Source: Candidatus Cloacimonadota bacterium (GTDB lineage: Bacteria > Cloacimonadota > Cloacimonadia > JGIOTU-2). Taken from it: DNA of 9,654 nucleotides. Shown here piece after piece: positions 1-6,970 of the stretch (its first letter is position 1; every line of letters begins with the position of its first letter). The DNA is taken from positions 1 to 9,654 of the forward strand of contig DAOVPZ010000029.1 in NCBI GenBank assembly GCA_030628975.1, given 5' to 3'. The notes beneath the pieces were generated by a model that did not search any database, had not been told where the DNA came from, and was given only the letters and a program-made list of their open reading frames with translations. Made by a program: the position numbers and the translations under genes.

Positions 1-92
1 CCTGTTCTGGCAGCATAAAAAATTGCCAATGAATTGTCATCCATCATTTTAAATAGTTTTTTCCGATTAGAAATGAAAAATTGTTTATCCAT
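1..92 (-). CDS. pepP: Aminopeptidase P (Xaa-Pro aminopeptidase), N-terminal fragment cut by window edge
   Basis: Only the first 30 codons are inside the window, so this is a partial gene that continues past base 1. The start is the ATG at 92-90, with an AAAGGA ribosome-binding site about 4 bases upstream. The visible protein begins MDKQFFISNRKKLFKMMDDN and continues with SLAIFYAART. This fits the N-terminal signature of the aminopeptidase P family (F-x-x-R-R/K-x-x-L followed by a short helix and S-x-A-I-F-x-A-A). Known family members are metal-dependent cytosolic peptidases that remove an N-terminal residue preceding proline. The catalytic metal ligands lie in the C-terminal half and cannot be seen. 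The gene follows rluD after a 132-base gap that holds no convincing terminator, so it may be co-transcribed with rluD or have its own AT-rich promoter there. Identification rests on a short but characteristic stretch. Confidence 0.7.
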   Translation of the reverse strand, partial: MDKQFFISNRKKLFKMMDDNSLAIFYAART

Positions 93-224
93 ACTATCCT
101 TTCTAATTAGGTGATTAATTTAAACCAAAAATTTTGATTTAATGTAAAGGTTGGCAATATTTTTCAAAAACTTGAAGTAAATTATATTGCTTATAATATT
201 ATTAGACTCATTATCGTTATAAAT

Positions 225-1250
225 TTACATATTGTTAAAAATATCCATCACCTTTTTCATATCTTCAGGCATATCTTTTTTTACAGAAACTTTCTTATTT
301 GTAATTGGATGGATAAATTCTAATTTATATGCATGCAAAGCCTGTCGTTTCAAAACTGAAGTAATAATTTCATTTATTTTGTTTTTTTCTGAAAATGGCA
401 CAAGGTTTATCATCTGCTTTTTGGTAGAGTAGATTTTATCACCCATTATAGGATGGTGAATATATGAAAAATGTACTCGTATCTGATGAGTTCGCCCTGT
501 CTCTAAATATACTTTTGTCAAGTCAAACCCCTGGAAAGATTGGAGCACTTTATAATGTGTGATAGCAACTTTACCATCCGCCAGCTGGCGGACTGCCATT
601 TTCTGCCTGTTCTTTGGATTTCGCCCATAGAAGGTTTTGATTGTACCTTCCTTTTCAGTTAGAGTTCCCATAGTCAATGCTAAATATATCTTTTGAATTT
701 TATGGTTTTCAAACAACTTTTTTAATAATGAATGAACATAATCATTTTTCGCAATAATCATTAACCCAGAAGTGTTTTTATCCAGTCTGTGTACAATTCC
801 CGGTCGGAATGGGGTATTCATATTCGAAAGCTTACTAAAGTGGTAGATTAGAGCGTTGACGAGAGTTCCTTTATAATGCCCCGGTGCAGGATGCACCACC
901 ATTCCAGCAGGTTTATTTATGATAGCGATATTTTTATCTTCATAAACAATATCTAAATCAATATCTTCTGGCACAATATCTTTTTCTTCTAGATGAGGAA
1001 TCTTTATTAATATTTTTTCATTACCCTTTAGAATCTCACTTTTTTTGGCAATCTTGCCATTTTCCAAGGATCTGCCTTTGGCATGAATTGTAATAAGATT
1101 ATTTATTAATAATTTGTCTATAAAACTTCGAGAATAAAGGTCTTTTCTTCCAAGTCCAGCTAAAAATTTATCTATTCGAATTTTTTCATGGCAATGAACA
1201 GTGATAATAATCTCTTTTTGAATATCAATGTTCTTGTTTTGATTTGACAT
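225..1250 (-). CDS. rluD: RluD-type 23S rRNA pseudouridine synthase (RluA family)
   Basis: A full-length RluA-family enzyme of 341 residues, which converts uridines in large-subunit rRNA to pseudouridine. An S4 RNA-binding domain occupies about residues 22-85. The synthase domain follows, with the family signature GIVHRLDKNTSGLMIIAK at 151-168. D157 is the expected catalytic aspartate. LETGRTHQIRVHF (249-261) and HPIMGDKIY (266-274) are further conserved family blocks. Within the RluA family, the S4 domain plus these motifs favour RluD, but RluC-like specificity cannot be excluded from sequence reading. The ATG at 1250 overlaps the 3' end of the PAS-protein gene by 26 bases and has only a weak AGAGA directly upstream, so translation is probably coupled to the upstream gene. 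There is no other ATG upstream of the S4 domain in this frame. An oddity is a 16-base GC-rich palindrome at 577-592 that encodes R221-D225, at a place where RluD proteins known to me are about two residues shorter. Confidence 0.93.
   Translation of the reverse strand: MSNQNKNIDIQKEIIITVHCHEKIRIDKFLAGLGRKDLYSRSFIDKLLINNLITIHAKGRSLENGKIAKKSEILKGNEKILIKIPHLEEKDIVPEDIDLDIVYEDKNIAIINKPAGMVVHPAPGHYKGTLVNALIYHFSKLSNMNTPFRPGIVHRLDKNTSGLMIIAKNDYVHSLLKKLFENHKIQKIYLALTMGTLTEKEGTIKTFYGRNPKNRQKMAVRQLADGKVAITHYKVLQSFQGFDLTKVYLETGRTHQIRVHFSYIHHPIMGDKIYSTKKQMINLVPFSEKNKINEIITSVLKRQALHAYKLEFIHPITNKKVSVKKDMPEDMKKVMDIFNNM
577..592. repeat. 16-bp perfect GC-rich palindrome inside rluD
   Basis: TCCGCCAGCTGGCGGA reads identically on both strands. 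It has 12 G/C of 16 in a gene that is otherwise very AT-rich. On the minus strand it supplies the codons for R221-Q-L-A-D225, between the conserved MAV and GKVAITHY blocks of RluD. It may be an interspersed palindromic repeat that has been accommodated in frame. No second copy of the same word is seen in this window, so its repeat status is inference. The palindrome itself is directly visible. Confidence 0.6.
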
Positions 1251-2016
1251 TCTCTATTGTGGTTGTTTCATATAATTTTTTAAGGTCGATATCAGTAATA
1301 ACAATTACCATTCCACTAAATCTTCCTTCCTCATCATGAGTAACTCCATTTCTGAATGTAATATGTTTTTTTATTTTTGGTAAGTAGATTTTTCTCTCAG
1401 GAATGAGCATCTTTTTTGAAAAGGTTTCTTCAAAATATTTTAATAATTCTCCTTCAAAGTGAAAATTAAGTATTGGTGGATTGTCCTCTATTGAAGAGAT
1501 TCCAAGTAATTTTTGGGCATGATTATTTATTAGAACGATTTCGAATTTATCATTGATAATAATCACTCCATCATTGCTATTTTTTAGAATTAAATCTAAA
1601 CGATTTCGGTTTTCAATAATTTTATCTTTTTTTGCAATATCAAATGTTTTTAAATTATTAAGCATAATATTTGTTGAATGAATCAGAGAAGAAACTGGAC
1701 CTCTTTTAAAATCTTCTGGAATAGTAATATCTAACTTACCTCGTTCGATTTCATTAAAAACATTTTCAATAGGTTTAAAAGATTGGTTGAGAATAATTGG
1801 TACATAAAAAAGTAAAATAATTCCTATTATGATTTCAATAAAAAGAAAAATATATTCAATGGTTAGAATTCTATCCTTTATTATAAAATGTATATCGTTC
1901 TCATCAGTATAATGTATTTTATTAATATAATGAATAATAAATGCTGATTGAGCAATTAGTATAATCAACATTAACAGGACGATTATTCTTAATTTTGTTT
2001 GAAAGGAAGGCTTCAT
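1225..2016 (-). CDS. Membrane HAMP-PAS sensor protein without an output domain
   Basis: A 263-residue protein with TM segment 1 at about 8-31, a short extracytoplasmic loop of about 20 residues, TM segment 2 at about 53-77, a HAMP-like linker from about 78 to 130, and a PAS domain at about 138-250. The PAS start (RLDLILKNSNDGVIIINDKF, 139-158) and its typical ending (GMVIVITDIDLKKLYE, 235-250) resemble the sensor half of histidine kinases. However, the chain stops 13 residues after the PAS domain, with no HisKA, HATPase, GGDEF or other effector module. The gene starts at ATG 2016 with an AGGAG site 7 bases upstream, lies 88 bases after ktrA, and overlaps rluD by 26 bases. The next gene is not a detached kinase, so truncation by a single frameshift is not supported. 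Its position suggests a signal input connected with K+ or osmotic status, but this is inference and its partner is unknown. Confidence 0.75.
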   Translation of the reverse strand: MKPSFQTKLRIIVLLMLIILIAQSAFIIHYINKIHYTDENDIHFIIKDRILTIEYIFLFIEIIIGIILLFYVPIILNQSFKPIENVFNEIERGKLDITIPEDFKRGPVSSLIHSTNIMLNNLKTFDIAKKDKIIENRNRLDLILKNSNDGVIIINDKFEIVLINNHAQKLLGISSIEDNPPILNFHFEGELLKYFEETFSKKMLIPERKIYLPKIKKHITFRNGVTHDEEGRFSGMVIVITDIDLKKLYETTTIENVKSKQEH

Positions 2017-2104
2017 AATTATCTCCTATATAATGCGTTGATATGAAATTCCAATGATAATATAATACAAAATCAGAAATATTTATTAACAAAAGAATTT
2101 TTCA

Positions 2105-2815
2105 TTATATTTTTCTAACTTTTTTTTCAGACATCTTAATTAATTTATCAATATCTGTTTTCTTTCCGACTATTAAAATTTTGTCTTCTTCGTTTAAAAT
2201 ATCATTGGCAGAAGGAATAACATTGGTTTCTTCTTTTACAATATTATTTCCATCTTCATCAACTGATGGTTTAGAACTTTTGATAGCTATAATTCCTACA
2301 TTATATTTATTCCTGACATCTAACTCTTTAAGAGATTTACCAACAAAGAATGACGGTATAGCAATTTCCACCAAACTATGATCTTTGGAAATTTCCATAT
2401 ATGTGAAAATATGTTGTGAAACTAAAAGATTAGCAATTTCTCTTCCAACATATTGTTCTGGAAAGATTGTTCTTTGAACTCCCATAATTTTTAGAATTCG
2501 AGCATGAAGAACACTATCGACTTTAGCGATAATCCTACCAACACCAATTTTTCGTAGTATTGCAGCTGTTAGAATACTTACTTCTTTATTTCCGCCAATA
2601 GCAAGAATAACTGCATCAACATTATTGATATTGGCAGCTTTTAATGCCTGTTCATCTGTAGAATCAAGGCAGATTGAATTTGTTACAAAATTTCTAACAT
2701 CTTCAACTTTTTTTTCTTCGTTATCAATTGCTATCACTTCTGCACCTTTTTGGGTTAATGTTTCTGCAACAGTAATTCCAAATCTACCTAAACCTATTAC
2801 AGCAAATTGAGCCAT
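2105..2815 (-). CDS. ktrA: KtrA-type potassium uptake regulatory subunit (RCK domain)
   Basis: A 236-residue cytosolic protein with one RCK_N (TrkA-N) Rossmann domain (about 1-135) and one RCK_C domain (about 140-220). The dinucleotide-binding loop VIGLGRFG (6-13) and the acidic residue D31 at the end of the second strand are present. Proteins of this type form an octameric ring under a KtrB/TrkH channel and gate K+ flow in response to bound nucleotides. The single RCK pair and the length fit KtrA rather than the duplicated TrkA of about 450 residues. A linker of about 25 residues (182-206) rich in acidic and Asn residues lies inside RCK_C and is probably a surface loop. The start at ATG 2815 has a GGAGG site 5 bases upstream. 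The gene follows the channel gene by 62 bases, the expected pairing, and they are very likely co-transcribed. Confidence 0.92.
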   Translation of the reverse strand: MAQFAVIGLGRFGITVAETLTQKGAEVIAIDNEEKKVEDVRNFVTNSICLDSTDEQALKAANINNVDAVILAIGGNKEVSILTAAILRKIGVGRIIAKVDSVLHARILKIMGVQRTIFPEQYVGREIANLLVSQHIFTYMEISKDHSLVEIAIPSFFVGKSLKELDVRNKYNVGIIAIKSSKPSVDEDGNNIVKEETNVIPSANDILNEEDKILIVGKKTDIDKLIKMSEKKVRKI

Positions 2816-2877
2816 ATTTCCTCCAAATTTAATAAAAAGTTTATTTAACTAATTATTTTAATAATTAATAATTTTAT

Positions 2878-4569
2878 CTAACCAATTGCAATATCTTCTT
2901 CAGTATAATGATAATGAACCATTATTTTCTTCTCTCCTAATGCAAATGCAATAGTAAGGGGTCCAACTCTTCCCATATACATAAGAAATATTACAGCAAT
3001 CCTGCCAATAACAGTCAAGTTTGATGTTAGTCCCATTGAAAGTCCAACAGTTCCAAAAGCAGAGAATGCTTCAAAAATAATTTTTTCAAAAGGAGATTTT
3101 TCAGATAGGCAAAGCACTAAAATGAGAGTAATCAAAATTGTTATTGCGATTGCAACTAAAGACATAACTTTTTTTGTTACTTTTTGCGAAATTGTGCGAT
3201 TAAAAACTTCAACATCTTCTCGTCCTTTTATTATTGACCAGACAGAAAGAATTAAAACAGCAAAGCTGGTTGTTTTTATTCCTCCACCAGTTGAACCTGG
3301 CGAGGCTCCTATAAACATCAAGACAATCATAAGCAAAGATGTGGCATAACCTATTTTCACAATGTTTATAGTATTGAAACCAGCTGTTCTTGTTGTAACC
3401 GATTGAAATACTGATGCTATTATTCCGTTTTTCAATGGAAGATTTTGAAATTGGTTGTTATATTCAAATAGGAAAATCAATATAGCACCACTAACAATCA
3501 GGAAAATCGTTGAGGTTATTACAATTTTTGAGTGTAAAGAAAATGATTTTACTTGTGATCTTCTGAAAATATTGTTTTTGATATCTAATAATACTGCAAA
3601 GCCAATTCCCCCACAAATTATTAGTGAAATCATAATAATGTTCATTAACCAGTTATTTTGGAATTGAGTAAAGCTATCTGAGTAAAGACAAAATCCAGCA
3701 TTACAAAAAGCTGAAACTGAATGAAAAATAGAATAACCAACTGCAGTTTGAATATCTGGGAAAATAGTCCGAAATTTAAGAAAAAGAAGTCCTGCTCCTA
3801 ATATTTCAAAAGAAAAAGTAGTTATCAATATTGATTTGATTAGATTAACCATACCAGCTTGATTGGCTTCGCCCAAAACTCCTTGCAATAGGGATCGTCT
3901 GCCTAAACTAATCTGCTTACCAAAGAGCATCATCATAGCAGTAGAAAAGGTCATTATACCTAAACCACCGATTTGCATAAGCAGAAAGATAATTATCTTT
4001 CCAAATAAGGAAAAATCTGTTCCAGTATTTAATACGATCAGACCCGTTACGCATGTAGCAGAAGTTGCAGTGAAACCAGCATTTATCAAACCAATGCTTT
4101 CTCCATTAGATGATGCAATTGGTAAGGTTAAAAAAGTTGTACCAAGTAAAATTATAAATGCAAAGCTAATTAAAACAATCTTTGCAGGATGATTTCTAAA
4201 TCTGGAAAAAATTGTTACTGCTGGTTGGGATGTAGCAATTATATCTGAAAATATAACAGCTTGACGAAGGATTATATAAGATTGGAAAATTGTAGGATGT
4301 TTAGAAAATAGAAAAAATACAATGATTGCGGTTAAGTCTATTATAATTTTTTTTATATAATTAAAATCACCTTTCCTATATACAATTTTTATAATGTTAA
4401 GAATTGCGAAGTAGAATAAACAAATTTCTGTTATTTGATTGAAAATTGGAAATGATATTTGTAATAAATATTTATAAATTAAAAAAATTGAAAAAGCAAT
4501 TGCTACAGGAAACATCAAAAATTCAAGAAGTTTCCAATATTCGTATTTTGCTTTATTAATTTTATACAT
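2878..4569 (-). CDS. ktrB: KtrB/TrkH-family potassium channel-like transport subunit
   Basis: A 563-residue integral membrane protein that carries K+ across the inner membrane together with the RCK subunit encoded next to it. The superfamily of K+ transporters repeats an M1-P-M2 unit four times. The four pore loops are visible, with filter glycines at G176 (TSATCVTGL), G292 (SAFCNAGF), G397 (TTRTAGFNT) and G509 (SAFGTVGLSMG). The gating loop GASPGSTGGGIKTT (421-434) lies in the third repeat. The C terminus YTEEDIAIG matches the family ending. About 125 residues with three or four hydrophobic helices precede the canonical core, which begins near HPAKIVLISFAFIILLG (127-143), so the protein is longer than KtrB of Bacillus (about 450 residues). 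An in-frame TAA just upstream fixes the start at ATG 4569 or later. No Shine-Dalgarno site precedes it, and the predicted promoter leaves a leader of only about 11 bases. Confidence 0.92.
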   Translation of the reverse strand: MYKINKAKYEYWKLLEFLMFPVAIAFSIFLIYKYLLQISFPIFNQITEICLFYFAILNIIKIVYRKGDFNYIKKIIIDLTAIIVFFLFSKHPTIFQSYIILRQAVIFSDIIATSQPAVTIFSRFRNHPAKIVLISFAFIILLGTTFLTLPIASSNGESIGLINAGFTATSATCVTGLIVLNTGTDFSLFGKIIIFLLMQIGGLGIMTFSTAMMMLFGKQISLGRRSLLQGVLGEANQAGMVNLIKSILITTFSFEILGAGLLFLKFRTIFPDIQTAVGYSIFHSVSAFCNAGFCLYSDSFTQFQNNWLMNIIMISLIICGGIGFAVLLDIKNNIFRRSQVKSFSLHSKIVITSTIFLIVSGAILIFLFEYNNQFQNLPLKNGIIASVFQSVTTRTAGFNTINIVKIGYATSLLMIVLMFIGASPGSTGGGIKTTSFAVLILSVWSIIKGREDVEVFNRTISQKVTKKVMSLVAIAITILITLILVLCLSEKSPFEKIIFEAFSAFGTVGLSMGLTSNLTVIGRIAVIFLMYMGRVGPLTIAFALGEKKIMVHYHYTEEDIAIG

Positions 4570-4586
4570 TGTTTAGGATTTTATTA

Positions 4587-4615
4587 ATTCTATAAGAATT
4601 AAGTATTGAATTCAA
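4587..4615 (-). promoter_or_regulatory. Putative sigma-70 promoter of the ktrB-ktrA cluster
   Basis: Reading the minus strand, a -35 box TTGAAT (4615-4610) and a -10 box TAGAAT (4592-4587) are separated by exactly 17 bases. The transcript would start near 4580, about 11 bases before the ktrB ATG, giving an almost leaderless mRNA. That agrees with the absence of a ribosome-binding site. AT-rich DNA produces such matches by chance, so confidence is moderate. Confidence 0.4.
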
Positions 4616-4645
4616 AAATAGTTTTCTAAATATTCTCCTTCTTGA

Positions 4646-4673
4646 TAGTAAAATTATAAATTTAGTAAAATTA
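4646..4673. repeat. Two 11-bp direct repeats upstream of the ktrB promoter
   Basis: The word TAGTAAAATTA occurs at 4646-4656 and again at 4663-4673, a period of 17 bases. The second copy is also half of a short inverted repeat (TAGTAA, then two bases, then TTACTA). They lie about 30-60 bases upstream of the proposed -35 box, a position where regulators often bind. In AT-only sequence a chance match is possible, and a regulator is not implied by the sequence alone. Confidence 0.3.
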
Positions 4674-4728
4674 CTATTTTTGATGAAGAGAATTTACATT
4701 ATTTTATTGATATAATAAGTATAAACTG

Positions 4729-5091
4729 TTAATTTTCTTTAGCAATTGGTCGTTTAGCCTTTTTAACTTTTGTACTTTTGCCCTTTAATTTTCTTAGATA
4801 ATATAGTTTAGCTCGTCTTACATGCCCTCTTCTAACAATTTCAATTTTTTCAATTAAAGGTGAATATAATGGAAAAATTCTCTCAACAGCAATTCCATGA
4901 CTAATTTTTCTAACTGTAAATGTCTTATTAATTAATGAACCGCGTTTCTGAATTACAATTCCTTGAAAAGCTTGCTTCCGTTTTTTTTCTGCTTCTCGAA
5001 TTGTAAAGTGAACTTTAATTGTATCCCCTGCTTTAAAAGGTGGAACTTCCTTTTTAATTCCTTCCTTGTTAACTGTTTCCAATATATCCAT
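4729..5091 (-). CDS. rplS: 50S ribosomal protein L19
   Basis: A 120-residue protein, near the usual length of about 115. Residues 15-100 carry the L19 core: PFKAGDTIKVHF near the start, then AFQGIVIQKRG (41-51), TFTVRKISHGIAVERIFPLY (57-76) and the basic stretch VRRGHVRRAKLYYLR (86-100). The C-terminal 20 residues are Lys-rich, which is common. L19 sits at the 30S-50S interface. It closes the rpsP-rimM-trmD-rplS operon found in many bacteria. The start at ATG 5091 has GGAGT 8 bases upstream. A gap of 103 bases separates it from the preceding methyltransferase gene, in contrast to the tightly packed genes before it, and this gap holds a possible extra promoter. No clear terminator hairpin follows the gene. 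Confidence 0.97.
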   Translation of the reverse strand: MDILETVNKEGIKKEVPPFKAGDTIKVHFTIREAEKKRKQAFQGIVIQKRGSLINKTFTVRKISHGIAVERIFPLYSPLIEKIEIVRRGHVRRAKLYYLRKLKGKSTKVKKAKRPIAKEN

Positions 5092-5122
5092 AATGATACT
5101 CCATATTTTTTTTATAAATTAA

Positions 5123-5128
5123 ATTATA
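5123..5128 (-). promoter_or_regulatory. Possible internal promoter -10 box before rplS
   Basis: On the minus strand the gap before rplS contains a perfect TATAAT (5128-5123), which would start transcripts near 5116, about 25 bases ahead of the rplS ATG. The matching -35 position (about 5146-5151) fits the consensus poorly. It would allow L19 to be made independently of the upstream genes, but in such AT-rich DNA a lone TATAAT is weak evidence. Confidence 0.25.
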
Positions 5129-5194
5129 TACAAATTTCTCTTTTGAGATGATCTTTCTATAAGTGACAAATACGGATTACAAATTAATTTACTT

Positions 5195-5758
5195 TTATTC
5201 ATATTCTGAAATTAGTCTGTCAAGAGTTACAGCAACGGCACTTCTTACTGAAAGATGGTTATAGCTTTCGACTCCGCTAATATTCTGAAGATGAAAATTG
5301 CTTTGATTTATAACTTCATCAGTAAGTCCATCGCCAGTTCCAAATAAAATTAATTTTGGGTATGACTTACTTATGATATCTCTCACTTCTTGATATTTAA
5401 GACTTCCAATAGTTTTTCTTGCTGAAGTTGAAATAACAATCGGCTGCCTATTAAATTTCTTTTGAATCCAGACTTTTGCAGATGAAATATCAGGAACAAA
5501 CTCAATAATATCAAAAGCATCAAATCTATCAATATTGTAAGACTTAGCAAAGTCAGATTTCCAAAATTTTTTTAATCGGATAAAGATTTGTTTTTGAGAT
5601 TCTTGAGGATTTATAACAAAAAAATTCATTATTCCATATGTCTTACATGAACGAGCAATATCATGAAGATCTAAATTGGTAATAGAGGTACATACTGTTT
5701 TATGTTTTCTATCATATACAGGATAATGAACTAACCCAACATAAATATTAGCAAACAT
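5195..5758 (-). CDS. TM1570-like SPOUT-class RNA methyltransferase
   Basis: A 187-residue protein that I assign to the predicted SAM-dependent RNA methyltransferase family typified by Thermotoga maritima TM1570, which also lies between trmD and rplS. The N-terminal half (NIYVGLVHYPVYDRKHKTV, 4-22, then ITNLDLHDIARSCKTYG, 26-42) resembles members of that family. The C-terminal half has the expected trefoil-knot elements: a strand and Gly-rich turn LILFGTGDGL (136-145), then ISGVESYNHLSVRSAVAV (160-177) and a closing helix ending LDRLISEYE. In SPOUT enzymes these loops bind S-adenosylmethionine at a dimer interface. The RNA target of this family is not known to me. The ATG overlaps the trmD stop as TAATG, with a GAGGAG site about 10 bases upstream, so the two enzymes are translationally coupled. 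The length is normal for the family. Confidence 0.85.
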   Translation of the reverse strand: MFANIYVGLVHYPVYDRKHKTVCTSITNLDLHDIARSCKTYGIMNFFVINPQESQKQIFIRLKKFWKSDFAKSYNIDRFDAFDIIEFVPDISSAKVWIQKKFNRQPIVISTSARKTIGSLKYQEVRDIISKSYPKLILFGTGDGLTDEVINQSNFHLQNISGVESYNHLSVRSAVAVTLDRLISEYE

Positions 5759-6447
5759 TAGTTCGAATCTCCTCGAGCTTGCTTTGTAAGTTCAATTTTT
5801 TTGTTTTCTTGCCATTCTGAGATTTTTTTATGATTCCCAGATAATAGAACATCTGGAACTTTATATCCACGATACTCTCTTGGACGAGTGTAATATGGAC
5901 AATCCAATAATTTATCATGAAAGGAATCAGTTTCTGCAGATTCAATATGAGTTAGAACTCCTTTTTGTAGGCGTGCTATTGAATCAATAAGTATCATTGC
6001 TGGCAATTCACCACCAGATAGAACATAATCACCGATTGATATTTCTCGATTAACTAAATGCTCACGAACTCTATAATCAATATCTTTATAATGACCACAA
6101 ATAAGAATAATATAATCCTCCTGACAAAGTTCCTTTGCAATATTTTGATTATATTTTTCACCTTGAGGGGTTAAATAAATTATTGGAAACTCTTTGCTTT
6201 TTATCAAATCCTTCCTTCTCGCTTTTAGATAATCAATTGCTTCGAAAATTGGTTCAGGTTTTATTATCATCCCAGGTGCTCCACCATAAGGATAATCATC
6301 AACCTGTTTATTTTTATCGTGGCAAAATTCTCTGAAATCGATTAAATCTATGGAGATTACACCTTTCTCAATAGCACGATGAACAATGCTTTCTGATAAA
6401 GGGCTCTTAAACATCTCTGGGAAGAGTGTAAGTATATCAATTTGCAT
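5758..6447 (-). CDS. trmD: tRNA (guanine-N1)-methyltransferase
   Basis: A 229-residue SPOUT enzyme that methylates N1 of G37 next to the tRNA anticodon and so prevents +1 frameshifting. Conserved blocks are IDILTLFPEMF (3-13), VDDYPYGGAPGM (49-60), LTPQG (92-96), CGHYKDIDYRVREHL (117-131) and the knot motif SIGDYVLSGGELPAM (137-151). D174 in ETDSF is the likely catalytic aspartate, followed by LDCPYYTRP (181-189). The reading frame extends upstream to a TTG at 6462, but I choose the ATG at 6447. It has GAAGGA 8 bases upstream and begins the protein with MQIDILTLFPEMF, as in other TrmD proteins, whereas the TTG has its SD-like bases directly abutting it. With this start the gene overlaps rimM by 11 bases and its stop overlaps the next ATG by one base. 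Confidence 0.96.
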   Translation of the reverse strand: MQIDILTLFPEMFKSPLSESIVHRAIEKGVISIDLIDFREFCHDKNKQVDDYPYGGAPGMIIKPEPIFEAIDYLKARRKDLIKSKEFPIIYLTPQGEKYNQNIAKELCQEDYIILICGHYKDIDYRVREHLVNREISIGDYVLSGGELPAMILIDSIARLQKGVLTHIESAETDSFHDKLLDCPYYTRPREYRGYKVPDVLLSGNHKKISEWQENKKIELTKQARGDSN

Positions 6448-6958
6448 CAAGTAATCCTTCAATTGGATTAATTACAATTATCTTATTATGTTTCAAAATT
6501 TTTTTGATAAACTGATCACAAAAAGGAATAAGAATTTCTTTGTTTCCATTTTTGACTACTAATATATCGTGGGCATTAGTTGAAAAGATACTTTCAATTT
6601 TTCCAATTACTTTATTATCTTCAGAAATTACATGAAATCCTTCAAGTTGAAAGTGATAAACCTCATCATCTTTAAGAGAGTGAAGTTCATTTTCAGTAAT
6701 CATTAATCGAGCATTTTTTAATCCCAAAGCTTCTGCTCTGGCATTTATATTTTTGAATTTAATAGATATATTATTTTTTGTAACTTTGCTCGATTCAATA
6801 AGTTCCGATCTAACTGAATTATCAGGAAAAACAATAAAAATTTCTGATAATTCTTTAAAATGTTCTGGAAAATCAGTTTCGGGAATAATGGAAACAGAGC
6901 CATTATTCCCGATTGCTTTTTTAATAATACCAATGGAAACTAAATCTTCAATTTCCAT
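6437..6958 (-). CDS. rimM: 16S rRNA processing protein RimM
   Basis: A 173-residue protein with an N-terminal RimM beta-barrel domain (about 6-90) and a C-terminal PRC-barrel domain (about 98-170). Recognisable features are LVSIGIIKKAIGNNGSV near the start, the YHFQLEGFHV block (101-110) in place of the usual YYxxLxG, DILVVKNGNKEILIP (131-145) and the ending INPIEGLLD (163-171). RimM binds the 30S head and ribosomal protein S19 and helps late 16S rRNA maturation. The start is the ATG at 6958, 12 bases after the khpA stop. No Shine-Dalgarno sequence is visible in the AT-only spacer, so expression may rely on re-initiation after khpA. The sequence of the N-terminal domain is diverged, but domain order, length and position in the operon all agree. 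Confidence 0.92.
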   Translation of the reverse strand: MEIEDLVSIGIIKKAIGNNGSVSIIPETDFPEHFKELSEIFIVFPDNSVRSELIESSKVTKNNISIKFKNINARAEALGLKNARLMITENELHSLKDDEVYHFQLEGFHVISEDNKVIGKIESIFSTNAHDILVVKNGNKEILIPFCDQFIKKILKHNKIIVINPIEGLLDAN

Positions 6959-6970
6959 TCATAATTATAA

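Noticed and set aside
93..224. Promoter or terminator between rluD and pepP
   Set aside because: Only poor -35/-10 matches and weak A/T stems are present; nothing rises above what this base composition gives by chance.
1225..1250. Frameshift that would join the PAS protein to a lost kinase domain
   Set aside because: The downstream sequence is a complete RluD from its S4 domain onward, and no HisKA or HATPase remnant is visible in any frame.
2840..2870. AT-rich inverted repeat between ktrB and ktrA
   Set aside because: A stem made only of A and T in a 62-base gap has no T-tract and would not be expected to stop transcription or form a stable structure.
3863..4192. Plus-strand open frame of 109 codons opposite ktrB
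   Set aside because: It is the complement of conserved pore-loop coding sequence, with biased residues and no ribosome-binding site; it is a shadow of the real gene.
5748..5945. Minus-strand open frame of 65 codons inside trmD
   Set aside because: It is an alternative frame of conserved trmD sequence without a start signal.
6448..6462. TTG start for trmD that adds five residues
   Set aside because: The ATG at 6447 has a properly spaced GAAGGA site and gives the conserved TrmD N terminus; the TTG has SD-like bases directly against it.
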